Of a DNA stretch of 6,287 bases, positions 1-5,645 are shown piece by piece. Positions within the stretch are counted from its first letter, which is position 1. The number at the start of each line of letters is the position of its first letter. Made by a program: the position numbers and the translations under genes. Below the pieces are notes generated by a model that saw nothing but the letters and a program-made list of their open reading frames with translations, did not search any database and was not told the origin of the DNA. Source of the DNA: Anaerolineae bacterium (lineage in GTDB: Bacteria > Chloroflexota > Anaerolineae > Aggregatilineales > UBA3940); NCBI GenBank assembly GCA_020852775.1, contig JADZAD010000036.1:1-6287 (forward strand), given 5' to 3'.

Positions 1-2
1 TC

Positions 3-1745
3 CCCGATAGTTCCCGCCGCCTGCAGGAAGGCGATCGTGTGGAGTTCAGCATTGAGTACGGCCTGAAGGGGCCTGCTGCCGCTGAGATTATGCGGCTGGG
101 CCGCCCCGCTGAAGGGGATGAGCCGGCGCCCCGCGCCCCGCGCCCGGTCCGTACTGCCGAGCGCAAGCCTGAGCGCGACCGCTCGACCGCGCCCCGGCGC
201 TCCGCCGAGCGCCCGGCCCGCCGCCCCTACGAACCGCCACGTCCGGGCGTGATCCAGCCCGCGGGGGACAGGCCCGGCCCGCTGCTGCTGGGCCGCAGCA
301 GCGACCCACAGCACCGTTCTATCCCGGCCTACGAAGGCCGCCGCCAGACCGCCCCCTTTGAGCGCCCGGAGCGCCGCCGTCCGCGGCCCGTCGAACCTCG
401 TGACGAGCCGGAAGCGGCCGCCCCGGAGGCCATTCAGCCGCCGGTTGAGCGCCTGGTGCGCTCCGTAGCGCCGCGTGATGTGCCTGACGGAGGGGTGTCG
501 TTCGCCGAACTCGGCCTGATCGAGCCGCTGCTGCGTGCGGTCGAGACGGAGGGTTACACCCATCCGACGCCGATCCAGGCGCAGGCGATCCCGGGTGTGC
601 TGGAAGGACGTGACCTGCTGGGCTGCGCCCAGACCGGCACCGGCAAGACGGCTTCGTTTGCGCTGCCGATCCTGCAGATGCTGGCACAGGACGGCCCGCT
701 CCCGGAGCGCAGCACGCCGCGGGTGATCCGCGCGCTGGTGCTCGCGCCGACACGCGAACTGGCGCTCCAGATCAGTGAAAGCTTCTCCGTATACGGGCGT
801 AATCTGCCGTTCAGGCATGCGGTGGTGTTCGGCGGGGTGGGGCAGGGGCCGCAGGTCACGGCCCTCAAGCGTGGCGTCGATGTGCTCGTGGCGACGCCGG
901 GCCGCCTGCTTGACCTGATGGGGCAGGGCTATATCAAGCTGAACAACGTGCGTTACCTCGTGCTCGATGAGGCTGACCGGATGCTGGACATGGGCTTCAT
1001 CCACGATGTGCAGCGCATTGTCAGGGCGGTGCCGAACGACCGGCAGACGCTGTTCTTCTCCGCGACGCTGCCGGATGACATCCTGATCCTGGCAAAGAAC
1101 ATCCTCGATGACCCGGTACGGGTCTCGGTGACGCCGGAACAGCCGACGGTGGAACGCATCGAACAGGTGCTGTACTTCGTGGACAAGAAGCAGAAGCAGG
1201 ACCTGCTGGAGCACCTGCTGCTCGACCCGGCGCTTGACCGGGCGCTGGTATTCACGCGGACCAAGCATGGCGCGAACCGTGTGGTCAAGCACCTGGAGCA
1301 GGCAGGCATCCGTGCCGAGCCGATCCACGGGAACAAGTCACAGGGGGCACGCCAGCAGGCGCTCAGCAACTTCAAGACGGGCCGGACGCGGGTACTGGTG
1401 GCAACGGACGTGGCCGCGCGCGGGCTGGATGTGGACGATATCTCGCACGTGATCCAGTTTGACCTGCCCAACGAGCCGGAGACATACGTCCATCGCATCG
1501 GGCGGACGGGGCGCGCGGGCGCGGCGGGCATCGCCATCTCGTTCTGCGACGCGGAAGAGCACGCCTTCCTGCGTGACATCCAGAAGCTGATCAAGATGCA
1601 GATTCCGGTCATCGTCGAGCACCCGTATGCCATGTCCGCGCAGCTTGTACAGCGGGCGGCGGCCCTCTCGAAGAAGCCGCTGCCGTTTAACGGCGGGGCA
1701 CGCAGCGGGAGATCGTTCCCGCGGGCGCGATCCGGCGTGCGCTGA
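3..1745 (+). CDS. Cold-shock domain/DEAD-box RNA helicase fusion (RhlE-like), 5' end outside window
   Basis: Predicted ATP-dependent RNA helicase that unwinds RNA duplexes in the cytoplasm, in cold adaptation, ribosome assembly or mRNA turnover. The frame is open from base 3 with no stop, so the gene begins upstream; a GTG at 39 is an internal Val. Numbering from base 3, residues 7-30 (RLQEGDRVEFSIEYGLKG, then PAAAEI) match the last strands of a bacterial cold-shock domain. Residues ~34-163 are a Pro/Arg/Glu-rich, probably disordered linker. The helicase core is complete: Q-motif (TPIQ, Gln192), motif I AQTGTGKT 209-216, PTREL 249-253, TPGR 298-301, DEAD 322-325, SAT 353-355, VFTRTK ~416-421, ATDVAARGLD from 467 and HRIGRTGR 497-504. 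The tail (557-580) is Arg/Gly-rich and basic, as expected for RNA contact. The Q-motif context (FAELGL...GYTHPTPIQ) is RhlE-like. Helicase identity is very secure; the fused cold-shock domain is likely, but only half of it is visible. Confidence 0.95.
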   Translation, partial: PDSSRRLQEGDRVEFSIEYGLKGPAAAEIMRLGRPAEGDEPAPRAPRPVRTAERKPERDRSTAPRRSAERPARRPYEPPRPGVIQPAGDRPGPLLLGRSSDPQHRSIPAYEGRRQTAPFERPERRRPRPVEPRDEPEAAAPEAIQPPVERLVRSVAPRDVPDGGVSFAELGLIEPLLRAVETEGYTHPTPIQAQAIPGVLEGRDLLGCAQTGTGKTASFALPILQMLAQDGPLPERSTPRVIRALVLAPTRELALQISESFSVYGRNLPFRHAVVFGGVGQGPQVTALKRGVDVLVATPGRLLDLMGQGYIKLNNVRYLVLDEADRMLDMGFIHDVQRIVRAVPNDRQTLFFSATLPDDILILAKNILDDPVRVSVTPEQPTVERIEQVLYFVDKKQKQDLLEHLLLDPALDRALVFTRTKHGANRVVKHLEQAGIRAEPIHGNKSQGARQQALSNFKTGRTRVLVATDVAARGLDVDDISHVIQFDLPNEPETYVHRIGRTGRAGAAGIAISFCDAEEHAFLRDIQKLIKMQIPVIVEHPYAMSAQLVQRAAALSKKPLPFNGGARSGRSFPRARSGVR

Positions 1746-1759
1746 TCTACTGAATCAAA

Positions 1760-1788
1760 CGAGGCCGCTCTAGTTGAGAGCGGCCTCG
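1760..1788. terminator. Strong hairpin between convergent genes, candidate bidirectional terminator
   Basis: The arms 1760-1771 (CGAGGCCGCTCT) and 1777-1788 are perfectly complementary: 12 bp around a 5-nt AGTTG loop. The hairpin begins 15 nt after the helicase stop and lies 17 nt beyond the stop of the minus-strand phosphorylase gene. On the minus strand it is followed by GTTTGATT, a short T-rich stretch. On the plus strand it is followed by GCTGCTGCT with no T run. It therefore looks more like an intrinsic terminator for the leftward transcript. For the helicase it may act as a 3'-end stabiliser or a weak terminator. Confidence 0.75.
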
Positions 1789-1805
1789 CTGCTGCTGCGC
1801 CTGGC

Positions 1806-2615
1806 TCATGCCCTGCCAAGCACGGCGCGCAGGCTGCCATCCTCTTCATAGCGAATGATCGCTTCCAGCGCGATGGTAATCGCGTCTTCCCACGCCTGCA
1901 CCAGCCGCTCGTTGCCCTTCTCGCCAGCGTCATAGTCGTAATCCGCCACAACAAGGTTCCCCGATACGCCGCAGACCATCGCCGCGTGCAGCCCGCGCAG
2001 GGTCGCCACGGTGAAGATCGCCGAACTTTCCATATCGACGTTCAGCAGCCCGTGGCGGGTAAGTCGCTCGTTCCATTCCGGCGTCTCGGCGTAAAAGGCG
2101 TCATCGCAGGCGTTCAGGCCGATGTGCAGGCCGAAACCCCGTGCCGGGCGCAGCGCGGCGGCGGCTTCGATCAGCGCATGGGTCAGGAAGTGATCCGCGA
2201 CCGCCGGGTAGTTCTCCGGCACGTAGGCGCGGGTGGTGCCGTCATTGCGCTGCGTCCCGGTGTTGATAATGATGTCGCCCGTGTGGATATGCGGCTGGAG
2301 CGCCGCGGTGCTGCCCACACGGACAAAATGCGTTGAGCCCGCGTTTGCCAGTTCCTCGACTGCCATGGAAGCGGACGGGCAGCCTATCCCGGTGGACATG
2401 GCACTGACGGTGATCCCTTTATAGGTGCCGGTTACGGTGCGGAACTCCCGGCTGTAGGCGATTTCACGCGGGCCTTCAAGGTGCGCCGCGATGCGCCCGA
2501 CGCGGTCGGGGTCACCGGGAAGCAGTACGTACCGCCCGACTTCACCCGGTGCGATACGTGTGGCATACTGCCTTACGTTCTTGCTGGCGCTGGTTTTATC
2601 GAATACGGTGGGCAT
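1806..2615 (-). CDS. Nucleoside phosphorylase, PNP/UDP family (uridine phosphorylase-like)
   Basis: Predicted cytoplasmic enzyme of nucleoside salvage: phosphorolysis of a nucleoside to free base and (deoxy)ribose-1-phosphate. It is 269 residues; E. coli Udp is about 253. Family marks: LLPGDPDRV (Gly34, Arg38) and SREF (Arg57) for phosphate, STGIGCPSASMAVEEL 74-89, VRVGSTAAL 98-106 (Arg99, Ser102, Thr103), and NVDMESSA 192-199 with Glu196 placed to hold the ribose. The base-binding segment DAFYAETPEW (172-181) resembles DeoD more than Udp and seems to lack the Gln/Arg pair with which E. coli Udp reads uracil. The DeoD catalytic Asp (VSDH) is also absent; the sequence there is VSGN (217-220). 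Hence the family is certain but the substrate is not, and no gene symbol is given. The ATG start is supported by AGGAG 6 nt upstream. It lies 87 bp downstream of the receiver gene on the same strand and has a candidate promoter of its own. Confidence 0.9.
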   Translation of the reverse strand: MPTVFDKTSASKNVRQYATRIAPGEVGRYVLLPGDPDRVGRIAAHLEGPREIAYSREFRTVTGTYKGITVSAMSTGIGCPSASMAVEELANAGSTHFVRVGSTAALQPHIHTGDIIINTGTQRNDGTTRAYVPENYPAVADHFLTHALIEAAAALRPARGFGLHIGLNACDDAFYAETPEWNERLTRHGLLNVDMESSAIFTVATLRGLHAAMVCGVSGNLVVADYDYDAGEKGNERLVQAWEDAITIALEAIIRYEEDGSLRAVLGRA

Positions 2616-2621
2616 ACGGGG

Positions 2622-2626
2622 CTCCT
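2622..2626 (-). promoter_or_regulatory. Shine-Dalgarno AGGAG for the nucleoside phosphorylase
   Basis: On the minus strand AGGAG is followed by 6 nt and then the ATG at 2615. The spacing is ideal and fixes this start over other candidates. Confidence 0.75.
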
Positions 2627-2634
2627 GAGAGATG

Positions 2635-2661
2635 CCAGGTGAGGCGCGTGCTCACCCATGG
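2635..2661 (-). other. Hairpin in the leader of the nucleoside phosphorylase gene
   Basis: The arms GGTGAG (2638-2643) and CTCACC (2651-2656) pair perfectly around a 7-nt loop. Outside them CCA (2635-2637) can pair with TGG (2659-2661) across a 2-nt bulge, giving about 9 bp in all. On the minus strand it lies between the candidate promoter (-10 at 2679-2684) and the Shine-Dalgarno at 2622-2626, so it would sit in the 5' leader. It has no following T run, so it is not an obvious terminator. It could be a DNA operator or a leader structure. Confidence 0.45.
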
Positions 2662-2678
2662 CGAGGGGTGCTGTGACA

Positions 2679-2687
2679 ACTATACCA
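2679..2687 (-). promoter_or_regulatory. Candidate extended -10 promoter for the nucleoside phosphorylase gene
   Basis: On the minus strand the sequence is TGG followed by TATAGT, an extended -10 element (TGn-TATAnT) in the gap after the receiver gene. No good -35 is seen 17 bp upstream, as is common for extended -10 promoters. A start near 2672 would give a leader of about 57 nt containing the hairpin at 2635-2661. It suggests that the phosphorylase can be transcribed independently of the upstream signalling genes. Confidence 0.45.
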
Positions 2688-2702
2688 CGACCCGGCCTGC
2701 CG

Positions 2703-3107
2703 CTAATGCCATTCCCAGACCGGCTCGCCATCGAGGATGCGCTGCACCTGCGCCGGGAAGCGCTCCGGGTCAAGCGGCTTGCCGATGAAACCGTCAAAGC
2801 CCTCACTTTTTGCCCGGCGCATGTAGCTTTCACTGGCGTTGGCGGTCACGGCGATGATGCGTGTGCCTGCGTAAGAAGGATGCTCGCGCAGCTTGCGATG
2901 GACTTCAAAACCGTCCTCATATGGCAACTGAATATCGAGCAGGATCAGATGAATCGGGCTGTACTGGTCGGCTTCGCTGGCGACCTTCCAGCCACTGCTG
3001 ATCCACTCGCAGTATTCGACCCCCATGAACGTGAGGAGGCGCAGGATCAGGTTGTAGTTGTTGACATTGTCTTCGACGACGAGAACACGGGCATCAGAAG
3101 CCTTCAT
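2703..3107 (-). CDS. Stand-alone response regulator receiver (CheY-like)
   Basis: Small cytoplasmic phospho-acceptor of two-component signalling, 134 residues, consisting of one receiver domain with no DNA-binding or enzymatic output. Conserved residues are present: acidic pair Glu12-Asp13 (VVEDN), phospho-acceptor Asp58 (LLLDIQLPYEDG), switch Thr88 (VTANAS), aromatic Phe107 and Lys110 (GKPLD). It should act as a phosphate relay or by binding a partner. Its start is 58 bp after the stop of the PAS-GAF gene on the same strand, so the two are probably co-transcribed. AAGGAG at 3120-3125 lies 12 nt from the ATG, longer than usual, and no in-frame start codon lies between, so this ATG stands. The likely phosphate donor is the divergent receiver-histidine kinase at 4482-5645, but this rests on proximity alone. 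The family call is secure; the partner is inferred. Confidence 0.93.
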   Translation of the reverse strand: MKASDARVLVVEDNVNNYNLILRLLTFMGVEYCEWISSGWKVASEADQYSPIHLILLDIQLPYEDGFEVHRKLREHPSYAGTRIIAVTANASESYMRRAKSEGFDGFIGKPLDPERFPAQVQRILDGEPVWEWH

Positions 3108-3119
3108 GGAACAGCAATG

Positions 3120-3125
3120 CTCCTT
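3120..3125 (-). promoter_or_regulatory. Shine-Dalgarno AAGGAG of the receiver gene, unusually distant
   Basis: A strong AAGGAG sits 12 nt before the ATG at 3107. The codons between it and the ATG are His, Cys, Cys and Ser, none of them a start codon, so the wide spacing cannot be removed by choosing another start in this frame. Confidence 0.5.
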
Positions 3126-3165
3126 GTACGATGCGGGGGGTCAGTAGCCGGGAAACCGACCCGCG

Positions 3166-4056
3166 TCATGCGGAAGGCTTCCCGCTGAAGAGCCGCGCAT
3201 TATCAATAGCAATGGCGACCTGGTCGGCCATCATTTGAATCGTCTGGATATCCTCTTCGGTGAAAGCGTTGAGGCTGGTGCTCTGCGCATCCAGCGCCCC
3301 GATTACCGCGCCCCGCACGCGCAAAGGGAGCGCGATTTCGGAGCGGGTCCTGGGCAGGTAGGGATTATCGAAGCGGATACGCTCCTCGCCAACGTCCAGC
3401 GCGATGCGCGCGGCGTTGTTCGCCGTGACCCAGCCGACCATCGACTGGCTGCCTACGCCGAGCTTGTGGTTCACCTCCAGCAGCTTCTTGCCTGCTTCCC
3501 CGGTCGCGGCGCGCAGCCAGGCCCACTCACCGGTGTCATCAATCAGGAAGATCGCGGCGTAGTAGAAGCCGAAGTGCGTGCGGATCAGGTCCACGCAGTG
3601 GGTGAGCAGCTCCTGGACGTCCAGAATCTGGGTCGCGCTCCGGGCGACTTCGGACGAGGCCAGCAGTTGCATGCTGCGCCGCTGGAGCGATTTAAGCAGC
3701 TTCATTTCCTCGCTCAGAGGGCGCACGGTGAGCACGGCGCCCATCAGGTCACCCTTGCCGTCGTGTATCGCCCCGGCATGGATCTCGACCGGGACGAGGT
3801 CTCCGGCCCGGTTCGCCAGTTCCTTGATGTAGGGAGGCGGCTGGCGACCATCTGTGAGGGCCTGAAGCGCCTTCTGATCCACCTGGATGTCCGCTTCAGC
3901 CGAGATGCCTGCCAGCGTGAGAGCTGCAACGTCCGCGGCCTCGTAACCAAGCATATCCAGCAGCGCGTGGTTCATGTCATCGATCTGGCCGTCCGGGGTG
4001 ACAATGGCGACGCCAAGGGCGACGCTGTTGATCAGTTGCCGATTGGAGACTTTCAT
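3166..4056 (-). CDS. PAS-GAF sensor protein without output domain
   Basis: Predicted soluble sensor of 296 residues with no transmembrane segment or signal peptide. A PAS domain covers residues ~5-114 (GVAIVTPDGQIDDMNHALLDMLGY is the typical start; the later VPVEIHAGAIHD and GAVLTVRPLSEE are the last strands). A helical, probably coiled-coil connector (~113-142) follows. A GAF domain then fills ~144-290, with FYYAAIFLIDD, RTRSEIALPLRVRGAVIGAL and FTEEDIQTIQMMADQVAIAI. No kinase, cyclase, phosphatase or DNA-binding domain follows: the protein ends 6 residues after the DNARLF helix. The ATG at 4056 is preferred because GGAGG lies 9 nt upstream and the candidate promoter at 4107-4137 lies within any longer frame; the frame is open back to 4314 but that part has no domain. 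It likely senses a small ligand or redox state and acts through protein contact with the next-gene receiver or the divergent kinase. Ligand unknown. Confidence 0.9.
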   Translation of the reverse strand: MKVSNRQLINSVALGVAIVTPDGQIDDMNHALLDMLGYEAADVAALTLAGISAEADIQVDQKALQALTDGRQPPPYIKELANRAGDLVPVEIHAGAIHDGKGDLMGAVLTVRPLSEEMKLLKSLQRRSMQLLASSEVARSATQILDVQELLTHCVDLIRTHFGFYYAAIFLIDDTGEWAWLRAATGEAGKKLLEVNHKLGVGSQSMVGWVTANNAARIALDVGEERIRFDNPYLPRTRSEIALPLRVRGAVIGALDAQSTSLNAFTEEDIQTIQMMADQVAIAIDNARLFSGKPSA

Positions 4057-4065
4057 CCTGAACAT

Positions 4066-4070
4066 CCTCC
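4066..4070 (-). promoter_or_regulatory. Shine-Dalgarno GGAGG that decides the PAS-GAF start
   Basis: GGAGG on the minus strand is followed 9 nt later by the ATG at 4056. A second in-frame ATG at 4065 directly abuts the GGAGG and is too close to be used, so the 4056 start is chosen. Confidence 0.7.
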
Positions 4071-4106
4071 GGCCATGACTGGCCACGCGCAGGAAACCAC
4101 GTGCCC

Positions 4107-4137
4107 AGTATAGCACAGCCATGTTTTCTGGATGCAA
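4107..4137 (-). promoter_or_regulatory. Candidate promoter of the PAS-GAF/receiver operon
   Basis: On the minus strand TGC-TATACT (-10 at 4107-4112, extended TG at 4114-4115) is preceded at 19 bp by TTGCAT (4132-4137). The extended -10 matches TGn-TATAAT at all but one position, while the -35 is weak and its spacing long. Transcription would begin near 4100, giving a leader of about 44 nt before the ATG at 4056. Confidence 0.55.
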
Positions 4138-4278
4138 CGCTATGCCCGGAAGGGGCGTGAACTCACCGGAGCCGGGGCAAAAAGAAAGAGCCCCGTGCAG
4201 GTCAACTCGCAGGTGCTCTGAAAAGGGGCAGGGCTTTCCGGGATGGAGTCGAAGAGTTGACAGGAGGTGGGTGGAGAT

Positions 4279-4306
4279 TTGAAAGCCCTGACGACATCTA
4301 TATTGT
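4279..4306 (+). promoter_or_regulatory. Weak candidate distal promoter for the histidine kinase gene
   Basis: TTGAAA (4279-4284), a 16-bp spacer and TATTGT (4301-4306) form a plausible sigma70-type promoter. If used, it would place the inverted repeat at 4320-4339 just after the start point, and the kinase mRNA would carry a leader of about 170 nt. The match is modest and the proximal candidate at 4398-4425 is an alternative. Confidence 0.25.
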
Positions 4307-4319
4307 CCCGGCATGTAAC

Positions 4320-4339
4320 ACAGAACGCAATAGTTCTGT
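4320..4339. promoter_or_regulatory. Inverted repeat, possible operator
   Basis: ACAGAAC and GTTCTGT form a perfect 7-bp inverted repeat with a 6-bp spacer (GCAATA). This is the size and form of a site for a dimeric regulator. It lies inside the divergent control region, 58 bp upstream of the proximal candidate -35 of the kinase gene. A short RNA hairpin is the alternative reading. No second copy was noticed in the window. Confidence 0.4.
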
Positions 4340-4397
4340 CAGATCAAAAGGTACTAAACCTATCCGATTAGCATGATGCAAGGCCCACGCCACGCAG

Positions 4398-4425
4398 TTG
4401 CATGGTGGATGAACTATGTAATAAT
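4398..4425 (+). promoter_or_regulatory. Candidate proximal promoter for the histidine kinase gene
   Basis: TTGCAT (4398-4403), a 16-bp spacer and AATAAT (4420-4425; five of six bases match TATAAT). Transcription would start near 4432, giving a leader of about 50 nt before the ATG at 4482. The -35 is the same hexamer, TTGCAT, that lies upstream of the leftward promoter, which may be chance. Confidence 0.45.
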
Positions 4426-4481
4426 GGGCAGTGGGGTGAAGTTGTGCGACGCGGGCATCCACACTGAAGGGCCAGAGTTCC

Positions 4482-5645
4482 ATGAGCACTCCCAGCAACC
4501 AGCTCCATGTCTCCTCAGAAGACCGTTCTCAGCGTGCGGCTATTCTGCTTGTCGATGATGACCCGGCGATCCTCGAAGGCGTCGCCGATCTGCGTTCTCT
4601 GTACGATTACAACGTGATTGCTGCAGGCAACGGGCAGGAGGCACTCCGGGCGATGCAGGAAGGCCTGCCCGATCTGATCATCTCCGACATCATGATGCCG
4701 GGTATGGATGGTTACGAGTTCTTCGAGGCCGTCCGCAGCAACCCGGTCTGGACGCCTATTCCGTTCGTATTCCTCACCGCGCGCGGCCAGGCGCGGGATA
4801 TCCGGCTGGGCAATCTGCTCGGCGTGGACGCGTATCTCGTCAAGCCGTTTGAGCCGGACGATCTGCTGGTGATGGTGGAATCACGCCTGAAGCGGGCGCG
4901 CGACATCCAGACGGTGACACGGGCAGACGTAGAGCGCATCAAGCAGGAATTGATCACGATCTTCAGCCACGAGCTGCGTACCCCACTGACCTACATATAT
5001 GGCTACGTCAGCCTGCTGCAGGAGAACCTGGTGGTTGACGATCCGACGGTCACCGAAATGCTGAACGGCGTGCAGAAAGGCGCCGACCGGCTGGTACGGC
5101 TGGTCGAGGACCTGATGCTGATCGTGCGTATCGACAGCGGTGTGGTCGGGATGGAGATCACCCTCCGCCGGGAACGGAGCAGCCTTGCCCAATTGATCGA
5201 AGACGTCGTCCGGCGGCTTGCACCCACGGCGCTGGAACGTAACGTTCAATTGGAAGTATCCGTATCGGATGATGTCGTGTTACCCTGTACGCAGGTCTAC
5301 CTCGAAGACGCCCTGATGCGCATTGTCGGGAACGGGATCAAGTTCTGCCGTACCGAGAATGGTGTCGTGACGATAGCCCTGGACACGACCAGTCAGGACG
5401 GCTTTGCCGAGATCACGGTATCGGATAATGGTATCGGCATCGAGCCTGCCCAGGTCGATCGCGCCTTCGAGCGTTTCAGCCAGATTAACCGGCGCGCGAA
5501 CGAACAGCAGGGCGTCGGGCTGGGGCTGTCCATTGCACGCAGCATCGTTGAGTTTCATGGCGGCTCGATCCATGTGGAAAGTACAGCGGGGAAGGGCAGC
5601 ACCTTCCGCCTGCTGCTCCCGGTGGAAGACCCGCGGGAACAGTGA
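4482..5645 (+). CDS. Receiver-histidine kinase (receiver-HisKA-HATPase_c), soluble
   Basis: Predicted cytoplasmic histidine kinase of 387 residues with its receiver at the N-terminus instead of a sensor. Receiver ~20-137: acidic pocket Asp25-Asp27 (LVDDDPA), phospho-acceptor Asp69 (IISDIMMPGMDG), Thr99 and Lys121 (VKPFEP). Dimerisation/phospho-acceptor domain ~150-220: H-box FSHELRTPLT with His163. ATPase domain ~230-380: N-box IVGNGIKFCR (Asn284), G1 DNGIGI 315-320, FERFSQ from 329, G2 GVGLGLSI 344-351. All catalytic motifs are intact. No transmembrane segment is seen. The receiver probably controls the kinase on being phosphorylated by another kinase or by His163. GAAGG (4466-4470), 11 nt before the ATG, is a weak ribosome site. 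It is divergent from the PAS-GAF/receiver pair, which suggests one signalling pathway. Downstream is a convergent gene after 41 bp. The domain call is secure; signal and partners are unknown. Confidence 0.95.
   Translation: MSTPSNQLHVSSEDRSQRAAILLVDDDPAILEGVADLRSLYDYNVIAAGNGQEALRAMQEGLPDLIISDIMMPGMDGYEFFEAVRSNPVWTPIPFVFLTARGQARDIRLGNLLGVDAYLVKPFEPDDLLVMVESRLKRARDIQTVTRADVERIKQELITIFSHELRTPLTYIYGYVSLLQENLVVDDPTVTEMLNGVQKGADRLVRLVEDLMLIVRIDSGVVGMEITLRRERSSLAQLIEDVVRRLAPTALERNVQLEVSVSDDVVLPCTQVYLEDALMRIVGNGIKFCRTENGVVTIALDTTSQDGFAEITVSDNGIGIEPAQVDRAFERFSQINRRANEQQGVGLGLSIARSIVEFHGGSIHVESTAGKGSTFRLLLPVEDPREQ

Larger units (their letters stand above)
4138..4397. other. Divergent intergenic region, no gene seen
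   Basis: This is the bulk of the 425-bp gap between the two divergent genes. An open minus-strand frame runs to 4314, but it has no recognisable domain and no ribosome binding site fitting an upstream start, so I treat it as non-coding. Visible structure: CGGGGC (4173-4178) can pair with GCCCCG (4190-4195) over an A-rich loop, and GCCCC (4190-4194) can alternatively pair with GGGGC (4225-4229). GCAGGT occurs twice, 12 bp apart (4197 and 4209). An inverted repeat lies at 4320-4339. The segment from about 4290 onward is richer in A/T than its neighbours, as expected for a control region. No riboswitch class was recognised. Confidence 0.5.

Noticed and set aside
39..41. GTG at 39 as the real start of the helicase
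   Set aside because: The frame is open to the left edge and the codons before the GTG continue the cold-shock domain likeness; starting there would cut that domain in half.
953..1954. Long minus-strand open frame (333 codons) antisense to the helicase and running into the phosphorylase gene
   Set aside because: Its translation is Ser/Arg/Cys-rich with no recognisable domain and it overlaps two secure genes. Long shadow frames are usual in GC-rich DNA.
3235..4113. Plus-strand open frame of 292 codons opposite the PAS-GAF gene
   Set aside because: It lies wholly over a clear PAS-GAF coding sequence and its translation shows no domain, only low-complexity composition.
4257..4262. Consensus TTGACA as a -35 box on the plus strand
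   Set aside because: No acceptable -10 hexamer lies 15-19 bp downstream, so the perfect -35 match alone is not taken as a promoter.
4057..4314. N-terminal extension of the PAS-GAF frame back to an ATG at 4314
   Set aside because: The extra 86 residues have no domain likeness, contain a candidate promoter, and the internal ATG at 4056 has a well-spaced GGAGG.
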